From Piscinibacter sp. (GTDB lineage: Bacteria > Pseudomonadota > Gammaproteobacteria > Burkholderiales > Burkholderiaceae_C), in contig JADJJI010000015.1 in NCBI GenBank assembly GCA_016706565.1, positions 1 through 64,000 on the forward strand: a stretch of DNA of 64,000 nucleotides, written 5' to 3'. Position numbers and translations under genes: made by a program. Numbering within the stretch: position 1 is the stretch's first letter; the number at the start of each line of letters is the position of its first letter. Shown one piece after another: positions 9,667-23,902 of the stretch. Below the pieces are notes generated by a model, which made no database searches, was not told the origin of the DNA, and was given only the letters and a program-made list of their open reading frames with translations.

Positions 9667-10184
9667 TCAGTTTGCTTTGTCGTCCGGCGCGCCCCTTGCC
9701 GACTCGCGCAACACGCGCCGCACCGTCTCGGCGGAGAAGCCGCGGCCGGTCAGGAAGCGCGCCTGGCGCGCACGGCCGGCGGCGTCGGCGGCCGGGGTAT
9801 CGAACTTGCGTGACCAGACGTCGCGTGCCCTGTCGATTTCACTGGCCTTGAGGGACTGTGCGGCGTCAGGGTCGAGTGCCAGGCCGTGCTGGGCGAGTTC
9901 CTGCTGGATGCGCAGGTTGCCGTGGCGGGCGGCGCGCACATGGATTCTCGATTCGACGAAGCGCTGCTGCGATAGGTAGCGGTTGGCCTCGAGCCAGTCG
10001 AGCACCTCGGCAACGCGCGCCACCGGGTCGGCGGCGTCGCCGATGTCACCGCCATCGGCCTCACCCTGCGCCGCCAGCGCCCGCGCGTGCGGCAGCAGCT
10101 TGCGCTGCATTTCCGCACGGCTGTGCTCGCGCTGCGCGAGCCACTGCAGTGCCCGCGCCTTCAACGAGCGGGGCGCCGCCGGTT

Positions 10185-10188
<4 letters not shown>
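9667..10188 (-). CDS. recX: RecA regulator RecX
   Basis: 173-residue helical modulator that binds RecA filaments. Three-helix repeats are seen in the arrangement typical of Rec[44 protein letters not shown] and [16 protein letters not shown]. The GTG start overlaps the recA TGA (GTGA), so it is co-translated with recA and SOS-induced with it. Confidence 0.92.
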
Positions 10189-11228
<1,040 letters not shown>

Positions 11229-11253
11229 GGGGCGATCTCCTGAAGTGGCGGCC

Positions 11254-11282
11254 ATTATCTCAAAAGCTGGATGTTTGTACAG
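11254..11282 (-). promoter_or_regulatory. recA promoter with LexA (SOS) box
   Basis: On the minus strand CTGTACAAACATCCAG (11267-11282) fits the CTG-N10-CAG LexA consensus. A -10 GATAAT lies at 11254-11259, 17 nt after CTGTAC, so the operator covers the -35 region, as expected for LexA repression of recA. Confidence 0.85.
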
Positions 11283-11356
11283 TACCCTCGTCATACCTTG
11301 GCGCCCATCCCTACAATGCGGGCACAGCCGGGCGCGAGCCGGCGAGGAGACATCGC

Positions 11357-12028
11357 ATGCGCATCCTGGTCGCGGAAGACGATCAAGTCCTGGCCGACGG
11401 GCTGTTGCGCTCCTTGCGCAATGCCGGCTACGCAGTCGACCGGGTGAGCAGCGGCACGGAGGCCGACGCCGCCCTCGCCTCGCATGAATTCGACCTGCTG
11501 ATCCTCGACCTGGGCCTGCCCAAGATGCACGGCCTCGAAGTGCTGCGCAAGCTGCGCGGGCGCGGCTCCTCGGTGCCGGTGCTGATCCTCACGGCGGCCG
11601 ACAGCGTCGAGCAGCGCGTCAAGGGCCTGGACCTGGGCGCCGACGACTACATGGCCAAGCCCTTCTCGCTGCAGGAGCTGGAGGCGCGCGTGCGTGCCCT
11701 GACCCGCCGCGGCCTGGGCACCGCCTCGACGGTGATCAAGCACGGCCCGCTGACCTTCGATGCCACCGGCCGCGTGGCCTACATCAACGACCAGATGATC
11801 GAGCTGTCGGCGCGCGAGCTGTCGCTGCTCGAGGTGCTGCTGCAGCGCGCCGGGCGTCTGGTCAGCAAGGACCAGCTGGTCGAGCGCCTGTGCGAGTGGG
11901 GCGAAGAGGTCAGCAACAACGCGATCGAGGTGTACATCCACCGACTGCGCAAGAAGATCGAGCAGGGGCCGGTGCGCATCGCCACCGTCCGCGGGCTCGG
12001 CTATTGCCTGGAGAAGATCGCCGCCTGA
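11357..12028 (+). CDS. OmpR-family response regulator (TctD-like)
   Basis: 223 aa: receiver domain with acidic D8-D9, phosphoacceptor D51 (LILDLGLP) and K101 (MAKPFS), then a winged-helix DNA-binding domain ([42 protein letters not shown]). GGAGA precedes the ATG. Divergent from recA, sharing the 11229-11356 spacer, and followed by its histidine kinase 77 nt later. Resembles TctD/QseB regulators, which often control tricarboxylate or porin genes; target unknown. Confidence 0.93.
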   Translation: MRILVAEDDQVLADGLLRSLRNAGYAVDRVSSGTEADAALASHEFDLLILDLGLPKMHGLEVLRKLRGRGSSVPVLILTAADSVEQRVKGLDLGADDYMAKPFSLQELEARVRALTRRGLGTASTVIKHGPLTFDATGRVAYINDQMIELSARELSLLEVLLQRAGRLVSKDQLVERLCEWGEEVSNNAIEVYIHRLRKKIEQGPVRIATVRGLGYCLEKIAA

Positions 12029-12105
12029 ATGGCCCCGGGTTCGCGCCCTGGGGGCGGGCGCCGGCGCTGGTCGGCCCGATGAAACGCGCGATATCCTGAC
12101 CGCCG

Positions 12106-13650
12106 ATGCCGACCTCGAAGGAACAACGGTCCCTGTTCGGCGAGATCCTCGACTGGATGCTCGCGCCGCTGCTGCTGCTGTGGCCGATGAGCGTGGCGCT
12201 GACCTGGCTGGTGGCGCAGAGCATCGCCAACAAGCCCTTCGACCGCGACCTCGCCGAGATGACGCGGGTGCTGTCCAAGCAGGTGGTGCTGCGCCAGTCC
12301 CCGGAAGGCGCGCGCAGCGCGGCGTTCACGCTGCCCACGGGCGCCACGGAGCTCCTGCACAGCGACGAGGCCGACGACATCTACTACCAGGTGCTGGGCC
12401 TGCGCGGCGAGCTGCTCAGCGGCGAACGCAGCCTGCCCCTGCCGCCGGACGACGAGCCGGTGGTGGTCGACGAGGTGCGCTTTCGCGACGGCGAGATGAA
12501 CAGCGACGACCTGCGCATCGCCTATGCCTGGGTGGCGCTACCCGGCCGCAACGGCGATCCGCCGCTGGCGCTGGTGCAGGTGGCCGAGACGCTGGGCAAG
12601 CGCTCGCGCCTGGCCACCGAGATCATCAAGGGCGTGATCCTGCCGCAGTTCGTCATCCTGCCGCTGGCGGTGCTGCTGGTGTGGCTGGCGCTGGTGCGCG
12701 GCATCGCGCCGCTCAACGAGCTGCAGCAGCGCATCCGACGACGCGACAGCAGCGACCTCTCGCCGATCGACGAGCGCGAGGCGCCGGAGGAGGTGTCGCC
12801 GCTGGTGCGCGCGATCAACGACCTGCTGGCGCGGCTAGACCAGTCCATCGGCGCGCAGAAGCACTTCCTCGCCGATGCGGCGCACCAGCTGAAGACGCCC
12901 CTGGCCGGGTTGCGCACGCAGGCCGAGCTGGCCCAGCGCGAGATCGATGCCGGCCAGCACGAGCCGCAGGCGCTGAAGAAGTCGCTCCAGCAGATCGCCC
13001 ATTCGAGCCAGAGCGCGGCGCACATGGTCAATCAGCTGCTCGCCATGGCGCGCGCGGAGAACCAGGCCCAGGAAGCGCAGCGGCAGAACGTCAACCTCGC
13101 GCGCCTGGCCATCGAGACCGTCCGCGACTTCGTGCCGCGCGCGCTCGAAAAGCGCATCGACCTCGGCTACGAGGGGCCCGAGGCCGGCCGAGGTGCGCTC
13201 AACGACAAGGGCGCCACGGTCAGCGGCAACCCGCTGCTGCTGCGCGAGCTGATTCGCAACCTGGTCGACAACGCCCTCCAGTACACGCCTGCGGGCGGCA
13301 CCGTGACGGCGCGCATCGTCGACGACCCGTTCGGCCAGGTGGTGGTGCTGCAGGTGGAGGATTCCGGCCCCGGCATCCCGGTGGCCGAGCGCGAGAAGGT
13401 GTTCCGGCCGTTCTACCGCACGCTGGGCACCGACGTCGACGGCAGCGGCCTGGGCCTGGCCATCGTGCGCGAGATCGCCGTTCAGCACGGTGCGCACATC
13501 CAGCTCGAGGATGCCAACCTGCGCCATCGCCCCGGCCTGAGCGACCAGGGCGGCGCCGCCTTCGGACCGGGCGCACGCTTCACGCTGCGCTTCCCGGCCG
13601 CCGGCGCCCGGACGGACGACGAGCCCGGGTCAAAGGCCGTCGCGGCGTAG
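12106..13650 (+). CDS. sensor histidine kinase (TctE-like)
   Basis: 514 aa with membrane helices at about 17-39 and 178-198 flanking a periplasmic sensor (a 2CSK_N-type N-terminal domain, as in TctE), a HAMP-like linker, and the dimerisation domain with H260 in FLADAAHQLKTPLAG. ATPase boxes: LIRNLVDNALQYTP (N), VEDSGPGIP (G1), GSGLGLAIV (G2). Pairs with the upstream regulator. Its 3' end overlaps the convergent dehydrogenase gene by 21 nt. Confidence 0.92.
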   Translation: MPTSKEQRSLFGEILDWMLAPLLLLWPMSVALTWLVAQSIANKPFDRDLAEMTRVLSKQVVLRQSPEGARSAAFTLPTGATELLHSDEADDIYYQVLGLRGELLSGERSLPLPPDDEPVVVDEVRFRDGEMNSDDLRIAYAWVALPGRNGDPPLALVQVAETLGKRSRLATEIIKGVILPQFVILPLAVLLVWLALVRGIAPLNELQQRIRRRDSSDLSPIDEREAPEEVSPLVRAINDLLARLDQSIGAQKHFLADAAHQLKTPLAGLRTQAELAQREIDAGQHEPQALKKSLQQIAHSSQSAAHMVNQLLAMARAENQAQEAQRQNVNLARLAIETVRDFVPRALEKRIDLGYEGPEAGRGALNDKGATVSGNPLLLRELIRNLVDNALQYTPAGGTVTARIVDDPFGQVVVLQVEDSGPGIPVAEREKVFRPFYRTLGTDVDGSGLGLAIVREIAVQHGAHIQLEDANLRHRPGLSDQGGAAFGPGARFTLRFPAAGARTDDEPGSKAVAA

Positions 13651-14514
13651 CAGTTCGAGCAGGCTGGCGTCGTCGAGCGAGGCGAAGCCGCTCTCACAGG
13701 CGCGCGCGAAGAGCGCGGCCGCCTGCGCACCCACCGGCGTGTCGGTGCCCAGCCGGCGCGCCATGTCCAGCGCGAGGTGCGTGTCCTTGTTCAGCAAGGT
13801 GGTGTGGGCGCGCGGCGCCAGGTCGCCGGCGAGGGCGCGGCGCAAACGATCCGAACCGATCCAGCTCTGGCCGCTCGATCGCTCGATCACGTCGAGCATT
13901 AGCGACGCGTCCAGCCCGGCCCGCTCGGCCAGGGCCAGCGCCTCGGCCGCGCCCACCAGGTTGATGCCGGCCAGCAGGTTGTTGACCAGCTTGACGCGCG
14001 CGCCGTCTCCCAGCCGCGGGCCGAGGCGGAACACGGCGCTCGACAGTGCCTCGATGACCAGACGCTGGCGCTCGAAGGCCGCGTCGGCGCAGGCCACCAT
14101 CAGGCTCATCGTGCCCTCGCGAGCGCGCTGCGGGCCGCCGGACATCGGCGCGTCGATCGGATCCAGCCCCTGTGCGAGCAGCCGCTCACAGAGCGCTTCG
14201 GTGTCTTGCGGCGCGATGGTCGGGCACAGCATCACGGCCGCGGCCGGCAGCAGCGCGGCAGCCGCACCGTCGGAGCCGAACAGCACCGCTTCGGCCTGCG
14301 CGGCATCGACCACCGCCACGATCGCGCAGCACGCTCCGGTGGCCGCAGCGGCCGCGGAGGCGCACACCGTCAGGCCCTCGGCTCGCGCCTGCGCCTCTCG
14401 TGCCGGGTCGATGTCGCGCACCCGCACGGCGTAGCCGCGGTCACGCAGCCGCAGCGCCATGCCCATCCCCATGTTCCCGACCCCGAGGACGGCGACCGCG
14501 GTAAACGGGTTCAC
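13630..14514 (-). CDS. NAD(P)-dependent beta-hydroxyacid dehydrogenase
   Basis: 294-residue member of the 3-hydroxyisobutyrate dehydrogenase / tartronate semialdehyde reductase family. Nucleotide-binding VLGVGNMGMGMA at the N-terminus, substrate loop DAPMSGGPQRAREG, and catalytic Lys in GARVKLVNNLLAG. Substrate cannot be fixed from sequence. GTG start overlaps the rodA TGA (GTGA), so it rides on the mre-mrd transcript. Confidence 0.87.
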   Translation of the reverse strand: MNPFTAVAVLGVGNMGMGMALRLRDRGYAVRVRDIDPAREAQARAEGLTVCASAAAAATGACCAIVAVVDAAQAEAVLFGSDGAAAALLPAAAVMLCPTIAPQDTEALCERLLAQGLDPIDAPMSGGPQRAREGTMSLMVACADAAFERQRLVIEALSSAVFRLGPRLGDGARVKLVNNLLAGINLVGAAEALALAERAGLDASLMLDVIERSSGQSWIGSDRLRRALAGDLAPRAHTTLLNKDTHLALDMARRLGTDTPVGAQAAALFARACESGFASLDDASLLELLRRDGL

Positions 14515-15693
14515 GACTGCACCAGCCGCCGGCTCTTGGCGACCGACATCAGGATGCCCAGCCCGAGGCCCAGCGTCACCATCGCGGTGCCGCCATAGCT
14601 GATGAACGGCAGCGGCACGCCCACCACCGGCAGGATGCCGCTGACCATGCCCATGTTGACGAAGGCATAGGTGAAGAAGCTCAGCGTGATCGAGCCGGCG
14701 AGCAATCGCGTGAACATGGTCGGCGCGTCGGCAGCGATCATCAGGCCGCGGAAGATCAGGAAGACGAAGCCCAGCAGCAGCGCCACGCAGCCGGCCAGGC
14801 CGAACTCCTCGGCGAAGGCGGCGAAGATGAAGTCGGTGGTGCGCTCCGGGATGAACTCCAGGTGCGTCTGCGTGCCCTTCATGAAGCCCTTGCCCTCGAA
14901 GCCGCCCGAGCCGATGGCAATCATGCCCTGGAGGGTGTGGAAGCCCTTGCCCAGCGGGTCCTTGCTCGGGTCGAGCAGGGTGCACACGCGGTGCTTCTGG
15001 TAGTCGCGCAGCAGCGGCCATTTCACGCCCGGTTCGCAGATGCTGTCGGCAGAGAGCACCAGCGCGCTGATGGCCACTACGGCCATCACCAGCACCGGCA
15101 CGATCAGCCGCCATGACAGGCCGGCAAAGAAGATCACGTACATGCCGGCCGACAGCACCAGGATCGCCGTGCCCAGGTCAGGCTGCCTGACGATCAGGCC
15201 CACCGGCACGCCCAGCAGCAGCATCGCGACGACGAAGTCCGGCGCGCGCAGCTGCGCCCTCGCGGCGCTGGAACCACCAGGCCAGCATCAGCGGCATGGC
15301 GATCTTCAGGATCTCGCTGGGCTGGATCACCATGCCCAGGTTGAGCCAGCGCGTCGCGCCCTTCTTGGTGATGCCGAAGATGGCCGTGGCCACCAGCAGC
15401 GCCACGCCCACCAGGTACAGCGGCACGGCCAGCGCCATCAGCTTCTGCGGCGGGACCTGTGCGACGACGAACAGAATTCCGAAGGCGATCAGCATGTTGC
15501 GCCCATGGTCGACGAAGCGCGTGCCGTGGTCGAAGCCGGCCGAGTACATGGTCAGCAATCCGGCACCGGCCAGCAGCAGGATGGCCAGCGAGAGCGGCCC
15601 GTCGAAGCCGGTGAACACCGGCGCGATGCGCTGCAGGACCGACGGCCGCTCGAAGGCGACGTTCATCGGCGCGGGGCGGGTGCGGGTGTTCAT
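14511..15693 (-). CDS. rodA: rod-shape peptidoglycan polymerase RodA (frameshifted)
   Basis: SEDS-family glycosyltransferase partner of PBP2 in side-wall synthesis. N-terminal half (FDGPLSLAILLLAGAGLLTMYS, GATRWLNLG, IQPSEILKIAMPLMLAWWF) and C-terminal half (RQPDLGTAILV, GFEGKGFMKGTQT, FIPERTTDFIFA, PFISYGGTAM) are both strongly conserved but in different frames, meeting at about 15250-15257 after WWFQRREG. Adding two bases at GCAG or removing one restores about 393 aa. Start 15693 overlaps the mrdA stop (ATGA). Probably a sequence error in an important gene. Confidence 0.92.
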
Positions 15694-17711
15694 TTCGCCG
15701 GTGCGCCCTGAGATTCGCCTTGTGCGACGCGCTGCGTCGGCGGCACGGCCGGCGGCAGCGCGATCGCGGCGGCGCCGGGCAACAGTATCTCGGTGGCGGG
15801 CCGCGGCTTGCCCACCGGCGTGGTCGACTTGCCCTCGCGGGTGAGCGCCAGATCTTCTTCGCTGGGCACGGTGCCGTTGAGCACGTAGTCGAACACGCGG
15901 CGCGACATCGGCGCAGCGGAATCGGAGCCCCAGCCCGCGTTCTCGACGATCACCGCCACCGCGATGCTCGGCGCCTCCAGCGGCGCGAAAGCCATGTACA
16001 GCGAGTGGTCGCGCTGCGCCTCTTCGAGCTTGGCGGCGTTGTACTTCTCGTTGGCCTTCACACCGATGGCCTGCGCCGTGCCCGTCTTGCCGCCGCTCTT
16101 GTAGGTGGCGCCGAGGAAGGAGCGCACCGAGGTGCCTTCCTGCGTCACGCCGTACAGCGCACGGTTGATCAGCTCCACGTGTTCGGGCTTGAGCGGCAGC
16201 GGCGGCAGCGCGTCGTTGACCAGCACGCGCCGCTCGCCGGTGACCACGTCCTGCACCTCGCGCACCAGGCGCGGCTTGTAGCGCTGGCCGCCTGACACCA
16301 GTGTCGCGGTGGCGCTGGCCAGCTGCAGCATGGTGAAGTTGTTGTAGCCCTGGCCGATGCCCAGGGAGATGGTCTCGCCGGCGTACCACTTCTGCTGCTC
16401 GGGCTTCTTGTAGGCCTTGCGCTTCCACTCGGTGGAGGGCAGCAGGCCGGTGACCTCGCCCTCGACATCGATGCCGGTCTTGCGCCCGAAGCCGAAGGGT
16501 TCGAGCTGCTCGTGCATCAGGTCGACACCCATCTCGTTGGCCAGCGAGTAGTAGTAGACATTGCTCGACTTGACGATGCTGCGCACCATGTCCACCGGCC
16601 CGAGCCCGGCGTCGCCATGGCTGCGGAAGGTGTGGTTGCCGAACTGGAAGGTCCCGCCGTCGAAGATCACCTGGCTGGGGCTGCGCTTGCCGCTGTTGAG
16701 CGCGGCGATCGCCATGAAGGGCTTGAAGGTCGAGCCAGGCGGGTAGGTGCCGCGCAGCGCCCGGTTCAGCAGCGGCTTGTCGACGGACTCGTTGAGCTCC
16801 TTCCACGACTCGCTGTCGATGCCGTCGACGAACAGGTTCGGGTCGAAGGTGGGCTTGCTGACGAAGGCCAGCACCTCGCCGCTGCGCGGGTCCAGCGCGA
16901 CGAGTGCGCCGCGCCGGTCGCCGAACATCTGCTCGACCAGGGCCTGCAGCCGGATGTCGATCGACAGCACCACCTTGTTGCCCGGCGTGGCCGGGTTGCT
17001 CTTGAGCCGCCTCACCGGCCGGCCATTGGAGCTGGTCTCGACTTCCTCGACACCGGTGGTGCCGTGCAACTCGGCCTCGTAGCTCTGCTCGACACCGAGC
17101 TTGCCGATGTATTCGGTACCGCGGTAGTTGGCGGCGTCCTCGGTGTCGTCGATGGCTTCCTTTTCGGCCTGGTTGATGCGGCCGATGTAGCCCAGCAGGT
17201 GACTGCCCGTCTCTCCGAGCGGGTAGTTGCGGAACAGCCGCGCCTTGATGTCCACGCCGGTGAAGCGGAAGCGCTGCGCAGTGAAGCGGGCCACTTCGTC
17301 GTCGGTCAGCTTGGTGCGGATCGGCAGCGACTCGAAGCTCTTGCTCTCTTCCATCAGCCGCTTGAAGCGCTTGCGGTCGCGCGGCTGGATCTCGATGACC
17401 TCGCCGAGCCGGCCGATCAGGCCTTCGAGGTCGTCGACCTTCGAAGGCGTGATCTCGAGCGTGTAGGCCGAGTAGTTGTTGGCCAGCACGACGCCATTGC
17501 GGTCGACGATCAGGCCGCGATTGGGCACGATGGGCACCACCGCGATGCGGTTGTTCTCCGCCTGGGTGGACAGTTCCTCGTGCTTGACGACCTGCAGATG
17601 CACCAGCCGTGCACCGAGCAGGCCGAAACCGACCAGCACGAACGCGGCCGCAGCCAGCAGCCGCGCGTTGAAGCGCGACAACTCCTGCTCGACGTTGCGG
17701 ATCTCGGTCAC
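15690..17711 (-). CDS. mrdA: penicillin-binding protein 2
   Basis: Transpeptidase of the elongasome, 673 aa. One N-terminal helix (about 17-36), the PBP dimer domain, and active-site motifs SxxK at 327-330 (STFK), SSN at 382-384 and KSGGKTGTA near residue 545. GTG start at 17711. A Pro/Ala-rich tail ends the protein. Sits between mreD and rodA. Confidence 0.97.
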   Translation of the reverse strand: MTEIRNVEQELSRFNARLLAAAAFVLVGFGLLGARLVHLQVVKHEELSTQAENNRIAVVPIVPNRGLIVDRNGVVLANNYSAYTLEITPSKVDDLEGLIGRLGEVIEIQPRDRKRFKRLMEESKSFESLPIRTKLTDDEVARFTAQRFRFTGVDIKARLFRNYPLGETGSHLLGYIGRINQAEKEAIDDTEDAANYRGTEYIGKLGVEQSYEAELHGTTGVEEVETSSNGRPVRRLKSNPATPGNKVVLSIDIRLQALVEQMFGDRRGALVALDPRSGEVLAFVSKPTFDPNLFVDGIDSESWKELNESVDKPLLNRALRGTYPPGSTFKPFMAIAALNSGKRSPSQVIFDGGTFQFGNHTFRSHGDAGLGPVDMVRSIVKSSNVYYYSLANEMGVDLMHEQLEPFGFGRKTGIDVEGEVTGLLPSTEWKRKAYKKPEQQKWYAGETISLGIGQGYNNFTMLQLASATATLVSGGQRYKPRLVREVQDVVTGERRVLVNDALPPLPLKPEHVELINRALYGVTQEGTSVRSFLGATYKSGGKTGTAQAIGVKANEKYNAAKLEEAQRDHSLYMAFAPLEAPSIAVAVIVENAGWGSDSAAPMSRRVFDYVLNGTVPSEEDLALTREGKSTTPVGKPRPATEILLPGAAAIALPPAVPPTQRVAQGESQGAPAK

Positions 17712-17811
17712 GACAACCCCCGGCTCGCCGAGTACGGCAAGCCACCCGCGGGGGGCGGGCCCGGCTTGGGGCGGCCCGGCGCGCGGGCCTGTCTGACGTG
17801 GCTGAACATGC
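17712..17811. repeat. intergenic GC-rich repeat, copy A
   Basis: The mreD-mrdA spacer contains CCCGGCTTGGGGCGGCCCGG (extended by CGC to 23 bp, 17760-17782), identical to a stretch at 19314-19336 in the mreB-mreC spacer. The element lies between genes of one operon in both cases. Confidence 0.75.
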
Positions 17812-18330
17812 TCACAGAGGACGATTCTGATCCGGATCGGGCGGCCTGCGCTGCGGCGCGAGCAGCACCCACGTGACCAAAGGCCACAACAGCGCCTCGA
17901 ACACCGGCGCGAGCAGCAGCTCCCAACCGGGGAACATGCCGCCTGCCATCAGGCGAACCACCAGCGACACCAGGTGCGCCGCGAAGAACAGCGGCAGGAT
18001 CTGCAGCGCCTGCGAGGGCACCGTGAACCACAGCAGCCGGCGGTGGATAGTGGTGGCAAAGAAGCCCAGCAGCGTGTAGGCCAGCGCGTGCTGGCCGAGC
18101 ACGGCGCCGTCGTGCACGTCCATCGCCAGGCCGAACAGGAAGGCCACGCCCACGCCGATGCGGCGCGTCTGGTGCACGTTCCAGAACACCAGCACGACGG
18201 CCAGGAAGTCCGGCATCGCCGGCACGCGGCCCAGCGGCACCAGGTTGAACACGAAGGCCAGCACCAGCGTCAGCCAGACGAACAGCGGGTTGGCCGGCAG
18301 CAGCAGGGTGTCGCCGCGGGGCATGATCAT
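17812..18330 (-). CDS. mreD: rod shape-determining protein MreD
   Basis: 172-residue integral membrane protein with about five helices; family sequence seen in PDFLAVVLVFWNVHQTRRIGVG and FGLAMDVHDGAVLGQHALAY. Links MreC to the MreB cytoskeleton. Start ATG 18330 overlaps the mreC TGA. Confidence 0.93.
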   Translation of the reverse strand: MIMPRGDTLLLPANPLFVWLTLVLAFVFNLVPLGRVPAMPDFLAVVLVFWNVHQTRRIGVGVAFLFGLAMDVHDGAVLGQHALAYTLLGFFATTIHRRLLWFTVPSQALQILPLFFAAHLVSLVVRLMAGGMFPGWELLLAPVFEALLWPLVTWVLLAPQRRPPDPDQNRPL

Positions 18331-19241
18331 CGCCGGCCCCCCTTCCTCGGCGCCGGCTTCGTGTCCTCGGGCACAGGCTCCGGCTTGGCCGGCATCTGCA
18401 TCCCCACCGGTTCGAGCACCAGCACGTAGCGCACGGCGTCGGACAGCGCCACCGGCTCGAGCACGATGCGCGCGAAGCTGGTGTCGATCTTGCGGTCCAC
18501 CAGGGTCACCCTGGCCACAGGCAGGCCCGGCGGATAGATGCCATCGACACCGGACGTGCTCAGAAGGTCGCCGACCTGCACGTCGGCATTGCCGGCCATG
18601 AAGCGCAGCTCCATGCCGTTGCGAACGCCGAATGCGGCACTGCGCACCTGATTGCGCGTGTTGAGCACGGGGATCGCAGCATCCTTGTCGTTGAGCAGGG
18701 TGACTTCCGACGACAGCGGATAGACGCGTGTCACCTGGCCCAGCACGCCCGCCTCGTTGACCACCGGCGAGGCGATCGCCACGCCGTGGGTGGCGCCGCG
18801 GTCGATGACGACCTTGCGCGAAAACGCGTCGGGCGCGTCGTAGAGCACTTCGGCGGCCAGCGAGCGCACCGTCAAGGCCGGGCGCAGCTCGAGCAGCGCG
18901 CGCAGGCGCCGGTTGTCGGCTTCCACCTGCTCCAGGCGCAGCGAGCGCTCGGCCTGGCGCGCCAGGTCGCGCCGGGCGGCGTCGGCCTCGGTCAGGGCCT
19001 TCTGCAGGCCGACCAGGTAGTCGCTGCCGCCCTCCCAGGCCGCCACGGGCACGAGCAGCGTCCGCTCGATCGGGTGCAGCACGGTGGCGATCACCGCGCG
19101 CACTGGCTGGGTGATCTGGAAGCGCGTGTCGGCCACCATCAGCAGCAGCGCCAGCGCCGAAAAGAAGGTCAGCTTGGTCAGCGCCGACGGGCCCTGGCGG
19201 AAGAAGGGCGGCGGGGTCCTGTCGAGGGTGCCGAGGGACAT
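18327..19241 (-). CDS. mreC: rod shape-determining protein MreC
   Basis: 304 aa: one N-terminal transmembrane helix (LTFFSALALLLMVAD), a coiled coil (about 80-115), and the beta-domain with VIDRGATHGVAIASPVV and NGMELRFMAGNADVQVGDLL. Periplasmic scaffold for PBP2/RodA. A Pro/Lys-rich basic tail ends it. Confidence 0.95.
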   Translation of the reverse strand: MSLGTLDRTPPPFFRQGPSALTKLTFFSALALLLMVADTRFQITQPVRAVIATVLHPIERTLLVPVAAWEGGSDYLVGLQKALTEADAARRDLARQAERSLRLEQVEADNRRLRALLELRPALTVRSLAAEVLYDAPDAFSRKVVIDRGATHGVAIASPVVNEAGVLGQVTRVYPLSSEVTLLNDKDAAIPVLNTRNQVRSAAFGVRNGMELRFMAGNADVQVGDLLSTSGVDGIYPPGLPVARVTLVDRKIDTSFARIVLEPVALSDAVRYVLVLEPVGMQMPAKPEPVPEDTKPAPRKGGRR

Positions 19242-19313
19242 GGCCGGGACTGCGATTCAGGCTTCGGAAGTGAAAAGGCCGGCCACGTGGAAGCGTCGGG
19301 CGGCGGGATGGCG

Positions 19314-19336
19314 CCCGGCTTGGGGCGGCCCGGCGC
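19314..19336. repeat. intergenic GC-rich repeat, copy B
   Basis: 23-bp perfect match to 17760-17782, in the 126-bp mreB-mreC spacer. Sequence around it is GC-rich but not alignable at length. Confidence 0.75.
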
Positions 19337-19367
19337 CCGGTCGCGCGCGCCGGGTACACCATCACGC

Positions 19368-22411
<3,044 letters not shown>

Positions 22412-22416
22412 GCACC

Positions 22417-23868
22417 ATGAGCAGCAGCCCCACCCTGATCCGCGGCTACGAGGTCGTCATCGGCCTGGAAACGCACGCCCAGCTGTCCACGCGTTCGAAG
22501 ATCTTCAGCGGCTCGAGCACCCAGTTCGGCGCCGCGCCGAACACGCAGGCCTCGCCGGTCGACCTGGCGCTGCCCGGCACGCTGCCGGTGATGAACCGCG
22601 GCGCCGTCGAGCGCGCCATCCGCTTCGGCCTGGCGGTGGGCGCCACCGTCGCGCCGCTGTCGATCTTCGCGCGCAAGAACTACTTCTACCCCGACCTGCC
22701 CAAGGGCTACCAGATCAGCCAGTACGAGACGCCCGTCGTGCAGGGCGGCCGCGTCGAGTTCTTCATCGGCGAGCGCCAGCATGTGGTCAACCTGACCCGC
22801 GCGCACCTCGAGGAGGACGCCGGCAAGTCGCTGCACGAGGACTACCACGGCCTCACCGGCATCGACCTGAACCGCGCCGGCACGCCGCTGCTCGAGATCG
22901 TCACCGAGCCCGACATGCGCTCCAGCGCCGAGGCGGCCGCCTACGCCCGTGCGCTGCATGCGCTGGTGATGTGGCTGGACATCTGCGACGGCAACATGCA
23001 GGAGGGCTCGTTCCGCTGCGATGCCAACGTGTCGGTGCGCCGCCCCGGTGCGCCCTTCGGCACGCGCCGCGAGATCAAGAACCTGAACAGCTTCAAGTTC
23101 CTGCAGCAGGCGATCGACTACGAGGTGCAGTGGCAGATCGACCTGATCGAAGACGGCGGCCGCGTGCAGCAGGCCACCGTGCTGTTCGACCCCGACACCG
23201 GCGAGACGCGCGCCATGCGCACCAAGGAAGACGCGCACGACTACCGCTACTTCCCCGATCCCGACCTGCCGCCGCTGGTGATCGCGCCGCAGTGGGTGGA
23301 GCGCGTGCGCGCCGAGATGCCGGAGCTGCCGCGCCTGATGGCGGACCGCTTCCAGCGCGACTACGGGCTGCCCGCCTACGACGCGGCGATGATGACGCAG
23401 TCCAAGGCCACCGCCGCTTACTTCGAGACTGCCGCGAAGGCCTGCGGCCAGGCGAAGCTGGTGGCCAACTGGCTGATGGGCGAGTTGTCGCGGCGGCTGA
23501 ATGCCGACGACGCCACGATCGAGTTCAGCCCGGTGAGCGCAACGCAGCTGGCCGCGCTGATCGGCCGCATCGTCGACGGCACCGTCTCGAACAACGGCGC
23601 GCGCCAGGTGTTCGATGCGCTGTGGACGGGCGCCGGCCGCGAAGTCGATGCCGTGATCGAGGCGCAGGGGCTGAAGCAGATGTCCGACAGCGGCGAGCTC
23701 GAGCGCATCGTCGACGAGGTGCTGGCCGCCAACGCCAAGTCGGTCGAGGAATACCGCGCTGGCAAGGACAAGGCGTTCAACGCGCTGGTCGGCCAGGCCA
23801 TGAAGGCCACCAAGGGCAAGGCCAACCCGACGCAGGTGAACGAGCTGCTGAAGAAGAAGCTCGGCTGA
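22417..23868 (+). CDS. gatB: Asp/Glu-tRNA amidotransferase subunit B
   Basis: 483 aa, full length. Catalytic kinase-like domain begins [21 protein letters not shown] with [16 protein letters not shown]; the C-terminal YqeY-like tRNA-binding domain ends in [14 protein letters not shown]. Generates Gln-tRNA or Asn-tRNA with GatCA. ATG lies 5 nt after the gatA stop. Confidence 0.97.
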   Translation: MSSSPTLIRGYEVVIGLETHAQLSTRSKIFSGSSTQFGAAPNTQASPVDLALPGTLPVMNRGAVERAIRFGLAVGATVAPLSIFARKNYFYPDLPKGYQISQYETPVVQGGRVEFFIGERQHVVNLTRAHLEEDAGKSLHEDYHGLTGIDLNRAGTPLLEIVTEPDMRSSAEAAAYARALHALVMWLDICDGNMQEGSFRCDANVSVRRPGAPFGTRREIKNLNSFKFLQQAIDYEVQWQIDLIEDGGRVQQATVLFDPDTGETRAMRTKEDAHDYRYFPDPDLPPLVIAPQWVERVRAEMPELPRLMADRFQRDYGLPAYDAAMMTQSKATAAYFETAAKACGQAKLVANWLMGELSRRLNADDATIEFSPVSATQLAALIGRIVDGTVSNNGARQVFDALWTGAGREVDAVIEAQGLKQMSDSGELERIVDEVLAANAKSVEEYRAGKDKAFNALVGQAMKATKGKANPTQVNELLKKKLG

Positions 23869-23902
23869 TCGCGCGCCGGCGGCGAGAAGAGGCGAGAAGC
23901 GC

